From the NCBI GenBank assembly GCA_016219115.1, contig JACRCH010000071.1, forward strand, positions 1 through 39,876: DNA of 39,876 bases, in the 5' to 3' direction. The position numbers and the translations under genes were made by a program. Source of the stretch: Deltaproteobacteria bacterium (GTDB taxonomy: Bacteria; Desulfobacterota; GWC2-55-46). Below are positions 8,803 to 16,969 of this stretch, piece after piece (position 1 is the first letter of the stretch; each line of letters opens with the position of its first letter). Below the pieces are notes generated by a model. That model saw only the letters and a program-made list of their open reading frames with translations, searched no databases and was not told where the DNA came from.

Positions 8803-11463
8803 TTATTTGCCTTTTGCCTCGCCTCCCGCGTTTGGCCCCACGATGGAAATCGTGTAGGCGTCAAGGGCAAAATATTTTTTGGCGACCATCAAGATATCGC
8901 CGGCAGTTACGGCCTCTATCTTTTCCGGATATACCTTGTTGAACTCGTAACCGAGCCCGTAGAGCTCGTTATTGGCCATGTCGGAGGCCTGACTGCTTAC
9001 CTCCTGAAGGCCTATCTCGTAGCCGCCGATCAGAGACATTTTCGCCCTCTTAAGCTCGTCGTCGGTCACCCTGACAGCGGAGATTTCCTTCAGCTCGCCT
9101 AATATCCCGGCTATAGCCTCGTCCTTTTTGGCCGGGGCGCACCCGATATAGACACCCAGCATCCCGTCGTCCCTGCCTTCCTTCGAGAAGGCCGTCACGG
9201 AGTACGCGAGGCTCTTTTTGTCCCTCAGGTTGACAAAGAGACGCCCGCCCTGGCCGGACAATACCTCGGTCATGACTTTAAGCGGGTAGCTGTCAGGGCT
9301 CCCGATGGTAGTACCGAGAAAGCCTATCCCGATATGCGTCTGCTCCTTCTCCTTTACGGCCCCTGTCTCTCGTACTTTCGTCTGACGCTCTTCTACGGGC
9401 GGCGCCGGGAGAGGCGGAGCGGCTTTCTTGAAGTCCTTGAAGACCGCCTTGACCTTTTCTACGGCGTAGTCCTTGTTTACGTCCCCGACTACCGTGAGGA
9501 CCATCCGTTCGGGAACGAAAAACTTCTCGTAATGCCTTACAAGGTCTTCCCTCTTCATGGCCGATACGGTTTCGGCTGTCCCGGAGGATGGCATCCCGTA
9601 AGGGTGTTTTTCATAGAGTGACCTGTAGAGGAGCTTGAATGTGTATGCAGGCAGGTTGTCCTCCTGTCTTTTTATCCCGGCCAGTATATCCTTTCTCAGT
9701 TTTTCCATCTCGTCTTCGGGGAATATCGGGTTCATTATGACCTCCCCCAGCATGTTCAGGCCCTTGTCGAAGAACCTCGATAGGAATTTTCCGGAGACCC
9801 CGGTGGAGTTCCACCCTGAAAACCCGCTTATGCCGGCGGCCATCTCGTCGGTCTCTCTGGCGAGATCCTCCCTTGAGTGTTTTTTCGTGCCCATCGTCAG
9901 CATGGCGGCGGTGAAGTTGCCGGCTCCGTTGGTCGCGGCTTGCTCGAACCTCAGGCCCCCAGGGAAGGTGGCGTAGAAGGCGACGGTAGGGTTGGCGTGC
10001 GCCTCCTTGACGATAAGGGTGATGCCGTTATCGAGCCGCACCTTGACCGTCTTCTCATCAGTCATCTTCCCGGCGAACTCTTTTCTTGTCCTGGAGTCGG
10101 CCTCTTTAGAGGCGTCTATTATGGTAGAGCTTGATACAAGCCCCCTGGCGTCTTCCGGGAGTATGACGGCTGCGGTGGCGGAGTCGGTCTTCAAGTACCT
10201 GTTGACGACCCGTTTTACGTCATCGGTCGTGACCTTTCTGATCCCCTCGACGTACTTCTTCTCGTAGTTGATGTCCCCGAGGGCGGTCTGGAAGTATCCG
10301 AGTTTGCCGGCGATGCCGTCCATCGTCTCCCTCGAGTAGATAAAATCGCTTTCGAGGTTGAACTTCGCCTTCTCAAGCTCTTCCAGGTCCGGCCCCTCGT
10401 ACTCAAGCCTCCTGATCTCGCCGACCGTGCCGGAGATGACGCCGGATGTGTTTTTAGCGTCAAGGGTGGCTGTTATAAGAAAAAGGCCCGGCTCCCTCAT
10501 CGACATGGTATATGACGAGATCCCTTGGACCAGAGACTCGTCGATCTTGAGCTTTTTATAAAGCCTTGAGCTCTCGCCGCCTCCGAGGATGACCGAGAGG
10601 ACGTCTATCGCGTAGGTCTCCTCGTTCTTAATCTCGGGTATGTGGAAGGCTAGCCCCAGGTGCGCGGCGTTTACCTGCTGTGTTATTATATCCGTCCTGA
10701 TCTCTTTCTGGGCGGGCTCCACCGGCCTCTTCCTGTGCGGGTCGGGTTTTTTCCTGAAGTCCTTGAACTCTCTTTTTATCGAGGCAAGGGCGGTATCCGT
10801 GTCGACGTCGCCGGCTATTACGAGCGTCATGTTGTTGGGTATGTACCACTTGTTGAAGAAGTCGAGTATCTGGGTCCTTGTGAATGACTCAACGGTCTTT
10901 ACATATCCGATCACGGGCCTGCCGTACGGGTGCTCCGTGAACGCCCTGGACATTAGCGATTTGTAGAGTTTTCTTCCGGGGCTGTCCTCGTTCATGCGAA
11001 GCTCCTCGAGGACGACCTGGAGCTCCTTTTTAAGCTCTACCGGGTCGAATGCCGAGCGCTGTATGGCGTCGCTTATTATGTCGAGGCCTGTCGGGAAGTG
11101 GCGGCTCGGCACCGTCAGGTGGTAGACGGTGTTGTCGAAGGAGGTATACGCGTTTATGTCGCCCCCGACCGACTCTACGATCTGCGCTATCTCGCCGACC
11201 TTTCTCTTACCTGTGCCCTTGAAGAGCATGTGCTCGAAGACATGCGCGATCCCGGCTTCCTTGTCGGTTTCGTCGGCGCTGCCGATCCTGACCCACATCT
11301 GCACGGATACGACCGGGGCCGCGTGCTCCTCCTCGATGATGACCGTCAGCCCGTTATCGAGCCTCGTTATGAAAGGCTCATTCGGTTTAGCCCGGGCCTG
11401 TGAGCTTATGATAAAGAGCAAGGTTAAGAGCAAGGATACGAAAAGCTTCCTTTGCCGGATCAT
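8803..11463 (-). CDS. M16 family zinc metallopeptidase, two-domain exported protein
   Basis: 886 residues from the chosen start. It has an N-terminal signal peptide (MIRQRKLFVSLLLTLLFIIS…ARA, residues 1-25), then an active M16 half with the inverted zinc motif HVFEH (His74-Glu77-His78) and the accessory LEELRMNE segment, then a second M16 half (from about residue 460) without HxxEH. This is the pitrilysin/PqqL arrangement in one chain, probably a periplasmic peptidase. The track start at 11526 is rejected: MIRQRK has AGGAGG eight bases upstream, and a good promoter (11495-11523) lies between the two candidates. It is transcribed alone and ends at a strong terminator. Confidence 0.93.
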   Translation of the reverse strand: MIRQRKLFVSLLLTLLFIISSQARAKPNEPFITRLDNGLTVIIEEEHAAPVVSVQMWVRIGSADETDKEAGIAHVFEHMLFKGTGKRKVGEIAQIVESVGGDINAYTSFDNTVYHLTVPSRHFPTGLDIISDAIQRSAFDPVELKKELQVVLEELRMNEDSPGRKLYKSLMSRAFTEHPYGRPVIGYVKTVESFTRTQILDFFNKWYIPNNMTLVIAGDVDTDTALASIKREFKDFRKKPDPHRKRPVEPAQKEIRTDIITQQVNAAHLGLAFHIPEIKNEETYAIDVLSVILGGGESSRLYKKLKIDESLVQGISSYTMSMREPGLFLITATLDAKNTSGVISGTVGEIRRLEYEGPDLEELEKAKFNLESDFIYSRETMDGIAGKLGYFQTALGDINYEKKYVEGIRKVTTDDVKRVVNRYLKTDSATAAVILPEDARGLVSSSTIIDASKEADSRTRKEFAGKMTDEKTVKVRLDNGITLIVKEAHANPTVAFYATFPGGLRFEQAATNGAGNFTAAMLTMGTKKHSREDLARETDEMAAGISGFSGWNSTGVSGKFLSRFFDKGLNMLGEVIMNPIFPEDEMEKLRKDILAGIKRQEDNLPAYTFKLLYRSLYEKHPYGMPSSGTAETVSAMKREDLVRHYEKFFVPERMVLTVVGDVNKDYAVEKVKAVFKDFKKAAPPLPAPPVEERQTKVRETGAVKEKEQTHIGIGFLGTTIGSPDSYPLKVMTEVLSGQGGRLFVNLRDKKSLAYSVTAFSKEGRDDGMLGVYIGCAPAKKDEAIAGILGELKEISAVRVTDDELKRAKMSLIGGYEIGLQEVSSQASDMANNELYGLGYEFNKVYPEKIEAVTAGDILMVAKKYFALDAYTISIVGPNAGGEAKGK

Positions 11464-11494
11464 CCTGTAGACCTCCTGGTAAACGGTTTTGGAG

Positions 11495-11523
11495 ATGATA
11501 TCCCAATTTTTACATCTTTTCAA
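11495..11523 (-). promoter_or_regulatory. Sigma70-type promoter of the M16 gene
   Basis: On the minus strand TTGAAA (11523-11518), a 17-base spacer and TATCAT (11500-11495); five of six consensus bases in each box. The predicted start is about 25 bases before the ATG at 11463, which supports that start codon over the one in the ORF track. Confidence 0.6.
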
Positions 11524-11578
11524 CATAATAGGGCTTTAAGTACGCCTCGCGTAAGCGTTTTTTTAATCTCCGCCCGTC

Positions 11579-11606
11579 TTGACACAGACCCGAAAAGTGA
11601 TATGCT
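11579..11606 (+). promoter_or_regulatory. Sigma70-type promoter of the nicotinamidase gene
   Basis: TTGACA (perfect -35), 16-base spacer, TATGCT. Transcription would start near 11613, which is where the leader repeat 11611-11639 begins. Confidence 0.55.
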
Positions 11607-11610
11607 GAAA

Positions 11611-11639
11611 TTAGCAGGTTGCGGAAAAACGCGACCCGG
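11611..11639 (+). repeat. Leader repeat (family D), copy 1
   Basis: 29 bases identical to 33806-33834 (TTAGCAGGTTGCGGAAAAAC…CCCGG). It can fold as a small hairpin (TTGCG/CGCGA around GAAAAA) inside an outer stem AGCAGG/CCTGTT that uses the bases just after the repeat. Both copies begin right behind a promoter -10 box, so it is probably part of a 5' untranslated leader. Confidence 0.7.
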
Positions 11640-11664
11640 TCCTGTTGGATGAGGGGAGGGGCTT

Positions 11665-12258
11665 ATGACGAGAAAAAACGCCCTTTTGATAGTCGATATG
11701 CAGAACGATTTTTGCCCCGGTGGGGCGCTGCCTGTCGCCGACGGCGATTTGGTTGTCCCGGCGCTAAACAGGTATATGGAGATATTCAAGGCCGAGGGAG
11801 TGCCGATATACGCCTCGCGGGACTGGCACCCCGCCAAAACGGCGCACTTCAAGGAGTTCGGCGGTCAGTGGCCCGCGCACTGCGTCCGGAAGACCTTCGG
11901 GGCTGAATTCCATCCTGACCTTGAATTGCCTAAAAATGCCGTGATAATAACCAAGGGGGATGACCCGGATTCTGACGGCTACTCGGCTTTTGACGGCCAC
12001 GATGACTCTGGCAGGGTTTTCGACGAACGCCTGAGAGACGACCGCGTGACGCACCTTTATGTGGGCGGCCTCGCCACTGACTACTGCGTAAAGGAGACCG
12101 TCCTTGACGCCGTCAGGAAGGGCTTTGAAGTGACGGTCCTCATGGACGCCGTTAAAGGTGTCGATGTGAGAGAAGGGGATTCTGAAAGGGCCGTTCAAGA
12201 GATGGCTGAGAGCGGGGCCGAAGAGGTCACGCTTGATAAGTTCAGGATAAAAGCCTGA
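11665..12258 (+). CDS. pncA: Nicotinamidase/isochorismatase-family amidohydrolase
   Basis: 197 residues. Deamidates nicotinamide to nicotinic acid for NAD salvage. The catalytic triad is recognisable as Asp11 (LIVDMQNDF), Lys97 (IITKGDD) and Cys141 (ATDYCVKET). The metal ligands Asp53, His55 (SRDWHP) and His72 (WPAHC) are those of true nicotinamidases, and SDGYSAF fits the substrate pocket, which favours PncA over a generic isochorismatase. GAGGGGAGG lies 5 bases before the ATG. It has its own promoter and structured leader and is followed by repeat B and the rhodanese gene. Confidence 0.92.
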   Translation: MTRKNALLIVDMQNDFCPGGALPVADGDLVVPALNRYMEIFKAEGVPIYASRDWHPAKTAHFKEFGGQWPAHCVRKTFGAEFHPDLELPKNAVIITKGDDPDSDGYSAFDGHDDSGRVFDERLRDDRVTHLYVGGLATDYCVKETVLDAVRKGFEVTVLMDAVKGVDVREGDSERAVQEMAESGAEEVTLDKFRIKA

Positions 12259-12261
12259 GAT

Positions 12262-12331
12262 TTTTAATCACAAAATTCCCTGTAGCTTGCCCTTGTAAAA
12301 TCCTCCCCTCCCATCAAGGGAGGGGAGGATT
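12262..12331. repeat. Interspersed repeat family B, copy 2
   Basis: TTTTAATCACAAAATTCCC followed by the shared TGTAGCTTGCCCTTG block. It ends in a perfect 14-bp hairpin AATCCTCCCCTCCC/GGGAGGGGAGGATT with a 5-base loop. It directly follows pncA and could slow or end transcription, but has no U-tract. Confidence 0.85.
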
Positions 12332-12347
12332 AAGAAGATAGCCAGCT

Positions 12348-12371
12348 GGCAAGGCTTGCGGGGTGGTTCAT
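12348..12371. repeat. Interspersed repeat family C, copy 1
   Basis: 24 bases, GGCAAGGCTTGCGGGG then TGGTTCAT, identical to 31343-31366 and similar to 26225-26248. It reaches to within 22 bases of the rhodanese start, so the longer ORF-track start (12363) would lie inside repeat DNA. Confidence 0.8.
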
Positions 12372-12392
12372 AAACTGATGAAGGAGGCGGTT

Positions 12393-12725
12393 ATGGTTGC
12401 CCCTAAAATAACTAAAGAGGAAGTCAAGAGGAAGCTCGACATGAAGGAGGACTTTCTCCTCCTTGACGTGAGAGACCCGGTCGACTACGGCAAAAGCGGG
12501 ATAAAGATCGTCGGAGGGTTGAGGATCCCGCTCGATGAGCTGGAAAAGAGGCTTGGAGAACTGGACCCAAAGAAAGAGGTCGTCGCCTACTGCACCTGAA
12601 CGGAGGAACACTCCAGCGCCCGTGCGGCGCAGGTATTTTTAAACAATGGGTTCGGGAAAGCGAGCGCCCTTCTCGGAGGCTTCAACGCGTGGGTCGATGC
12701 AGGGCTTCCCGTAGAGAAGAAATGA
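12393..12725 (+). CDS. Rhodanese-like protein with in-frame TGA; candidate selenoprotein
   Basis: 110 residues if the TGA at 12597-12599 is read as an amino acid. Rhodanese features are present on both sides: LLLDVRDPVDY (about residues 23-33), the active-site loop VVAYCT-TGA-TEEHSSARAA (Cys67, position 69 = TGA) and LLGGFNAWVDAGLPVE near the C-terminus, with the stop at 12723-12725. Relatives typically read YCxCPxExxSAR here, so TGA replaces the second Cys. ATG 12393 has AGGAGG five bases upstream. A SECIS-like hairpin follows. Rhodaneses move sulfane sulfur through a catalytic Cys. The alternative is a nonsense mutation or sequencing error; no other damage is visible. No sel gene is in this window. 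Confidence 0.75.
12597..12633 (+). other. SECIS-like hairpin after in-frame TGA
   Basis: The TGA (12597-12599) is followed by 21 bases up to the apical loop CGUGC (12621-12625) of a 5-bp GC stem GCGCC/GGCGC. Past an A·A mismatch it extends by CC/GG (12613-12614 with 12632-12633). Bacterial SECIS elements sit in this distance range and need a G in the first two loop bases, as here (second position). A weaker competing hairpin GGAG/CTCC lies at 12602-12614. Not tested by folding software. Confidence 0.5.
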
Positions 12726-13189
12726 CGACCCTTGCGCCCCCTATGGCATGGCGGAAAAAACTCGTTGGGAGCCGGGTGATTGACGGGCTCATACGACGAC
12801 GCAGCCGGGCCTCCGGCCTCTTAAGGCCCTAAAAAGAGGCGTTTACCTTTTTATGAAAGGACCATATCTGTCGGTCATGAGGGGTATGGTCCTTTTTTTA
12901 CTTCAAAGCGTCAGTTGACGACATCTCTGAGAAGTTGTAAAATCGTATGTGGTCATTTGGATATGTGCAATCTTTACGAGCCGGCCTGTATCAAAGAAAA
13001 AGATCATCAGACTCCCGCGAATCGCCGCACGACCCACGGTTACGACTTACACGCCTCTTTTAATTTTCCTCCGGTGCATCCCACGGTTCAAAGCCGCCGG
13101 CGAACGAACCCGCTTACCGGAGAGGAGGCGTTGAGCGGTCAGGTTTTGTAAGACAGGTCAATATACGATTTTCCCGAAACGCTGAAGAT
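12726..13189. other. Intergenic region, no gene seen
   Basis: 464 bases between the rhodanese and the PLD gene. It holds a hairpin GCCTCTT/AAGAGGC (12816-12840) followed by a T-rich stretch and the strong terminator at 12856-12899. The ORFs listed at 12915-13151 and 12949-13134 have no ribosome site, odd composition and no recognisable domain, so I do not call them. Nothing recognisable is present from 12900 to 13189. Confidence 0.6.
12856..12899 (+). terminator. Rho-independent terminator
   Basis: Stem AAAGGACCATA/TATGGTCCTTT (11 bp), 18-base loop, then a T-run. It lies 130 bases after the rhodanese stop and probably ends the pncA-rhodanese transcript. Confidence 0.85.
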
Positions 13190-14728
13190 ATGTCAATAAG
13201 AGGTATAATAAGGCCCGGCCGCAACTGCCTGGTGTCAAAGAGTGTCGATTCCACCGGAATCGTGATCGACGCCCGCGACTACTACCGTTTCTTCTATCAC
13301 GCGGCAAGGCAGGCGCGGGATTATATCCTTATCTCCGGCTGGCAGTTCGACAGCAGCGTCAGGCTCTTGAGGGGCGAAGACGTAAAGGACGCCGGCGAGG
13401 ATATAAGGTTTTTAAATTTCCTCAACACCATCTGCGAGGAGAACCCGGGCCTCAGGGTATACATACTCGCGTGGAATTTCAGCTATATATATATCCTGAG
13501 GCGCGAATGGATGCAGAAGAGGATATTCACGCAGGCCAACCCGGCGATCTCGTTCCACTTCGACAACCGTCACGCCTTCGCGGCAAGCCAGCATCAAAAA
13601 TTCGTCGTGATCGACGGCTACGCCTCTTTTGTCGGAGGCATGGACATATGCGCAAGCCGCTGGGACGACCGCCGTCACTCCACGCATAACCCCTTCAGGG
13701 TGGATTCCAACGGAAGGGCCTACGGGCCGTACCACGACGTGAACTCCTATCATACGGGCCCGGTGTCGAAGGAGTTGACGGAGATATTCAGGAGGCGCTG
13801 GTCTGATTCAACGGGTAAGGAACTCAAACTGGCGCCAGCGCGCCGCGGGGACTATATTCCCGGCGACGGCTCAGCGGTCGCTATCGCGGCCGGTAATGTC
13901 GCCATCAGCCGCACGCAGGCCCGCTCGCTGGCCCGGCTTAAAAAGCCCGTGAGAGAGATCCGCTCTCTTTATATCGACGCCATCCGTTCCGCGAGGTCGC
14001 TCATCTATATCGAGAACCAGTACTTCAGTTCCTACGCCGTCTACAGGGCCCTGGTCAAGAGGATGAAACGCACCGGACCAAAGCTCCAGATAGTCTTCAT
14101 TTTGCCGAGGAAGGAGCAGACCTTAATCGAGAACATATACGTCGGGATCGCGCAGACAAGGCTTCTGCGGTCTTTAAAGAGGGTCGCCCGAAGAGAGGGG
14201 CATTCCATGGGGATATACTTCCCGGTCGTCAGGTCGAAGGACGGCCTGGAGGAGCATGTCTTCGTGCACTCCAAGCTTATGATCGTCGACGACAGCTTTA
14301 TGACCATAGGCTCCGCCAACGCGAACAACAGGAGCATGGGGCTCGATACCGAACTCAATGTCTCCTGGGAAGCCCCGGTCCACGGCCAAAAGGAGTTTGT
14401 CGATTCCGTTAAAAAGGCCCGCGTAGACCTCCTGGCGGAACATACGGGCAGCGATACGCAGAGCGCGCTTGACAGTCTTGAGAGAATAGACGGCCTTGTC
14501 GCTTACCTGGATTCGGTGGCGGACTCACCGGCGGGGAGGCTCCGCCGTCACAGGATGAAGAGGTCGCTTTACATGAGCGGGGTATTGAGGTATTTGAAGC
14601 TCGATAAGATCATCGTGGACCCGGAGAGGGCCGTGATAGATGAAAACATCATTGCCGCGGTCTCCGCGGACAGGGAGTCATTCCTTAAAAGGGGGGTCGG
14701 TTATTTGAAGAGGTTGATCGGGAAATAG
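13190..14728 (+). CDS. Phospholipase D / cardiolipin synthase family protein
   Basis: 512 residues with two HKD catalytic motifs: HQKFVVIDG (His135, Lys137, Asp142), followed by ASFVGGMDI, and HSKLMIVDDSFMTIGSAN (His360) followed by NRSMGLDTE. The two halves form the usual pseudo-dimeric PLD active site, which hydrolyses or transfers phosphatidyl groups through a phosphohistidine. The first half (YYRFFYHAARQARDYILISGW) resembles larger PLD proteins rather than the membrane-anchored ClsA type: there is no transmembrane helix at the N-terminus. The ribosome site is weak (CTGAAG). It stands alone between spacers. Substrate, phospholipase or cardiolipin synthase, is undetermined. Confidence 0.9.
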   Translation: MSIRGIIRPGRNCLVSKSVDSTGIVIDARDYYRFFYHAARQARDYILISGWQFDSSVRLLRGEDVKDAGEDIRFLNFLNTICEENPGLRVYILAWNFSYIYILRREWMQKRIFTQANPAISFHFDNRHAFAASQHQKFVVIDGYASFVGGMDICASRWDDRRHSTHNPFRVDSNGRAYGPYHDVNSYHTGPVSKELTEIFRRRWSDSTGKELKLAPARRGDYIPGDGSAVAIAAGNVAISRTQARSLARLKKPVREIRSLYIDAIRSARSLIYIENQYFSSYAVYRALVKRMKRTGPKLQIVFILPRKEQTLIENIYVGIAQTRLLRSLKRVARREGHSMGIYFPVVRSKDGLEEHVFVHSKLMIVDDSFMTIGSANANNRSMGLDTELNVSWEAPVHGQKEFVDSVKKARVDLLAEHTGSDTQSALDSLERIDGLVAYLDSVADSPAGRLRRHRMKRSLYMSGVLRYLKLDKIIVDPERAVIDENIIAAVSADRESFLKRGVGYLKRLIGK

Positions 14729-14827
14729 GACTCCACGGGGATTGACACTTTATGAAGAGCGGCGCTGGGAGAAGAACCCAGGCCCAAAGCCGTTGACTCG
14801 GCCGTCTAAAGGTACATCGGCCGCCGC

Positions 14828-16252
14828 TTATCTGCGCATCTTTTTTATCTTCTTCAAATCAGCCGGGCCTGTGGAGGCCTCGGCCACGGCCTTCCATTCC
14901 TTCTCCGTGAACAGCCCGTTCTCGATGACAAGTTCTTTTACCGTCCTGCCGGTCGCGGCGGCTTCTTTAGCTATCGACGCGGCTTTTTCATACCCGATGA
15001 ACCTGTTTAAGGCCGTGGCAAGGCCGACCGATTGCTCGAAGTACCCGCGGCACCTTTTTTTATCGGCTTTGATCCCCGCTACGCACCTGACGGTAAATAC
15101 CTCAACGGATGTCGTGAGTATCTCTACCGACTGCAGGATATTGTAGTTTACGACCGGAAGCATGACATTGAGCTCAAGCTGGCCGGCCTGAGCCGCGAGA
15201 GTCACCGTGATGTCTGATCCGACGACCTGAAAACATACCATGTCGAGCATCTCGGCCATAACGGGGTTCACCTTGCCGGGCATGATGGAAGACCCTGGCT
15301 GGACCGCCGGCAGGGTTATCTCGGCGAGGCCCGTATGAGGCCCGGAGCCAAGAAGCCTTAAGTCATTGGCGATGCGTATCAGCTCAAGGGCGGTATTCTT
15401 GAGGGCCCCGGAGAAGGCCGTAAAATCCCCCATGCCGTTTAACGCTTCGAAGCCATCCGGGGCAGGCCTCAAACTCTTTATCCCTGCCGCCTTCGTGAGC
15501 GTCCTTAAGACCGTTTTCCTGTACAGAGGATGGGTGTTTATGCCGGTGCCGGCGGCAGTGCCGCCGAGGCCGATCTTTTTCAAGCCGTCGAGCGCCGCGG
15601 TTATCCTTTCGATAGAGCTTTTTATCGAGGAGGCGTAAGAGCCGAACTCGCTGCCGAGCCTCACCGGGACAGCGTCCTGCAGATGAGTCCTACCAGACTT
15701 TATGATCGTGGAGAACTCCCTGGATTTCCTTTCGAGCCCTCTTTGGAGCCTCTTGAGGGAGGAAAGAAGCGCCGGTGCGCTCAACAGGCACGCCACCCTC
15801 AAGGCCGTGGGCATCGTGTCGTTTGTCGACTGGCTCATGTTGACATGGTCGTTGGGGTGTACCGTTGAATAGCTTCCCTTGACCCCGCCGAGTATCTCGA
15901 TGGCCCTGTTGGCTATGACCTCGTTGGCGTTCATGTTGTGGGATGTCCCGGCGCCGGCCTGGTAGACATCGACGAAGAACTCGCCGTGAAGCCTTCCGGA
16001 GATTATCTCGTCGGCGGCCTTGACGATGGCCGCGCCCCGTTTCCTGTCGAGAAGCCCGAGCTCGACATTGGCCATGGCCGAGGCCTTTTTTACGATGGCG
16101 GTAGCGGTAACGAAGACGGCTTTGGGCATGATGCCGCTTATCGGGAAGTTTTCGGCCGCCCTCAAGGTCTGTATGCCGTAGTAGGCGTCGGAGGGTACGA
16201 GCTTCTCGCCCAGGGAATCCTTTTCGACCCTGAAACTTCTTTCGTCATCCAT
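14828..16252 (-). CDS. aspA: Aspartate ammonia-lyase (fumarase/aspartase superfamily)
   Basis: 474 residues, close to E. coli AspA. Converts aspartate to fumarate and ammonia. Signatures: DAYYGIQTLRAAENFPISG (about residues 22-40), VDVYQAGAGTSHNMNANEV, NDHVNMSQSTNDTMPTA, and the mobile catalytic loop GSSIMPGKVNPVMAEM with the catalytic Ser. The YYGIQTLRAxENF start and the NPVMAEMLDMVCFQV context favour aspartase over class II fumarase, though the two families are close. ATG 16252 is chosen (GGAGG nine bases upstream) instead of the track start at 16291. It is the last of a minus-strand set murI-gerMN-aspA, 78 bases after the GerMN gene. Confidence 0.87.
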   Translation of the reverse strand: MDDERSFRVEKDSLGEKLVPSDAYYGIQTLRAAENFPISGIMPKAVFVTATAIVKKASAMANVELGLLDRKRGAAIVKAADEIISGRLHGEFFVDVYQAGAGTSHNMNANEVIANRAIEILGGVKGSYSTVHPNDHVNMSQSTNDTMPTALRVACLLSAPALLSSLKRLQRGLERKSREFSTIIKSGRTHLQDAVPVRLGSEFGSYASSIKSSIERITAALDGLKKIGLGGTAAGTGINTHPLYRKTVLRTLTKAAGIKSLRPAPDGFEALNGMGDFTAFSGALKNTALELIRIANDLRLLGSGPHTGLAEITLPAVQPGSSIMPGKVNPVMAEMLDMVCFQVVGSDITVTLAAQAGQLELNVMLPVVNYNILQSVEILTTSVEVFTVRCVAGIKADKKRCRGYFEQSVGLATALNRFIGYEKAASIAKEAAATGRTVKELVIENGLFTEKEWKAVAEASTGPADLKKIKKMRR

Positions 16253-16330
16253 GTGATGAGACCTCCATGACATCAAAAGCCGCGGCGTCAAATCGCCGGG
16301 CGTCCACAGGTGAAGTCTTCAAATGACGGC

Positions 16331-16945
16331 TCAGTCCTTTATTATCAACCTGTCCGGGCCTAGCGGCAGGCTTGTGTCGATGTGCCCGGCGAGAGTCTCC
16401 ACTTTTTTGCCTTCCACGAGTATCTGCACGGCCTTTATCTCCGGGAAGTTAAGCGTGAGGGTGTCTATTATCGAGTAGATGGTCTGCATCTCGCCGGATG
16501 TCCCGCCGGGGTGGTTCTTGACTATCTCGGAGCTGAAGTTGAGAATCGCGGTAGAGTCCTTGACCCTGACGCCAAGAAGTCTTGTGCCTTCGGGTATAGC
16601 CCTGGCAAGGCCGCCGTTCTTCGGCCCTTCGAGCAGGGCCTCTGCGGCCTCTGCGGCCTCTGTCTCAAGCGGGCCTTTTTTAATGCCTCTCTTCTCGGCC
16701 TTTAGATGGAGGCCTTCGTCGTCGCTGAAGTAAAGGTTGACAGTCCTTGAGTGGACTGGTGCCGTAGAAGGCTTGACTCTAGCGGGCTTGAAGAGCCTGT
16801 CCCCGTAAACAGAGATGATCACTATGCCAGCTATGAGGGTCAGCACCGCCACCAGAAGCACGGTCAGCAAGCCGCTTTTTTTACCCGACTTTTTCCTTTG
16901 CATTCCGGCAGGCTTTTTATTCTGTTGAGTTTTAGGTCTGGCCAT
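16331..16945 (-). CDS. GerMN-domain membrane-anchored protein
   Basis: 204 residues. A basic N-terminus (rich in Lys, Arg and Gln) precedes one membrane helix (about 25-47, LLTVLLVAVLTLIAGIVIIS), then a periplasmic GerMN domain (about 66-185). Typical GerMN pieces are VNLYFSDDEGLHL, LLEGPKNGGLARAIPEGTRL, VKDSTAILNFSSEI and a central YSIIDTLT. In non-sporulating Gram-negatives this domain occurs next to murI and is thought to act at the cell wall; its biochemical role is unknown. It begins 24 bases after murI, supporting co-transcription. A small AEAAEA repeat at residues 93-98 comes from a duplicated GCGGCCTCT block. Confidence 0.85.
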   Translation of the reverse strand: MARPKTQQNKKPAGMQRKKSGKKSGLLTVLLVAVLTLIAGIVIISVYGDRLFKPARVKPSTAPVHSRTVNLYFSDDEGLHLKAEKRGIKKGPLETEAAEAAEALLEGPKNGGLARAIPEGTRLLGVRVKDSTAILNFSSEIVKNHPGGTSGEMQTIYSIIDTLTLNFPEIKAVQILVEGKKVETLAGHIDTSLPLGPDRLIIKD

Positions 16946-16969
16946 TGTCGGTTAAATGCCTGTATAGTC

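Noticed and set aside
11464-11526. N-terminal extension of the M16 peptidase in the ORF track
   Set aside because: A promoter lies between this start and the internal ATG 11463, which has a better ribosome site and begins a signal peptide.
12915-13151. Overlapping ORFs between terminator and PLD gene
   Set aside because: No ribosome site, no domain, composition unlike coding DNA of the window, two frames equally open.
16253-16291. N-terminal extension of aspA
   Set aside because: GGAGG for the ATG at 16252 lies within it, and aspartases start at the later Met.
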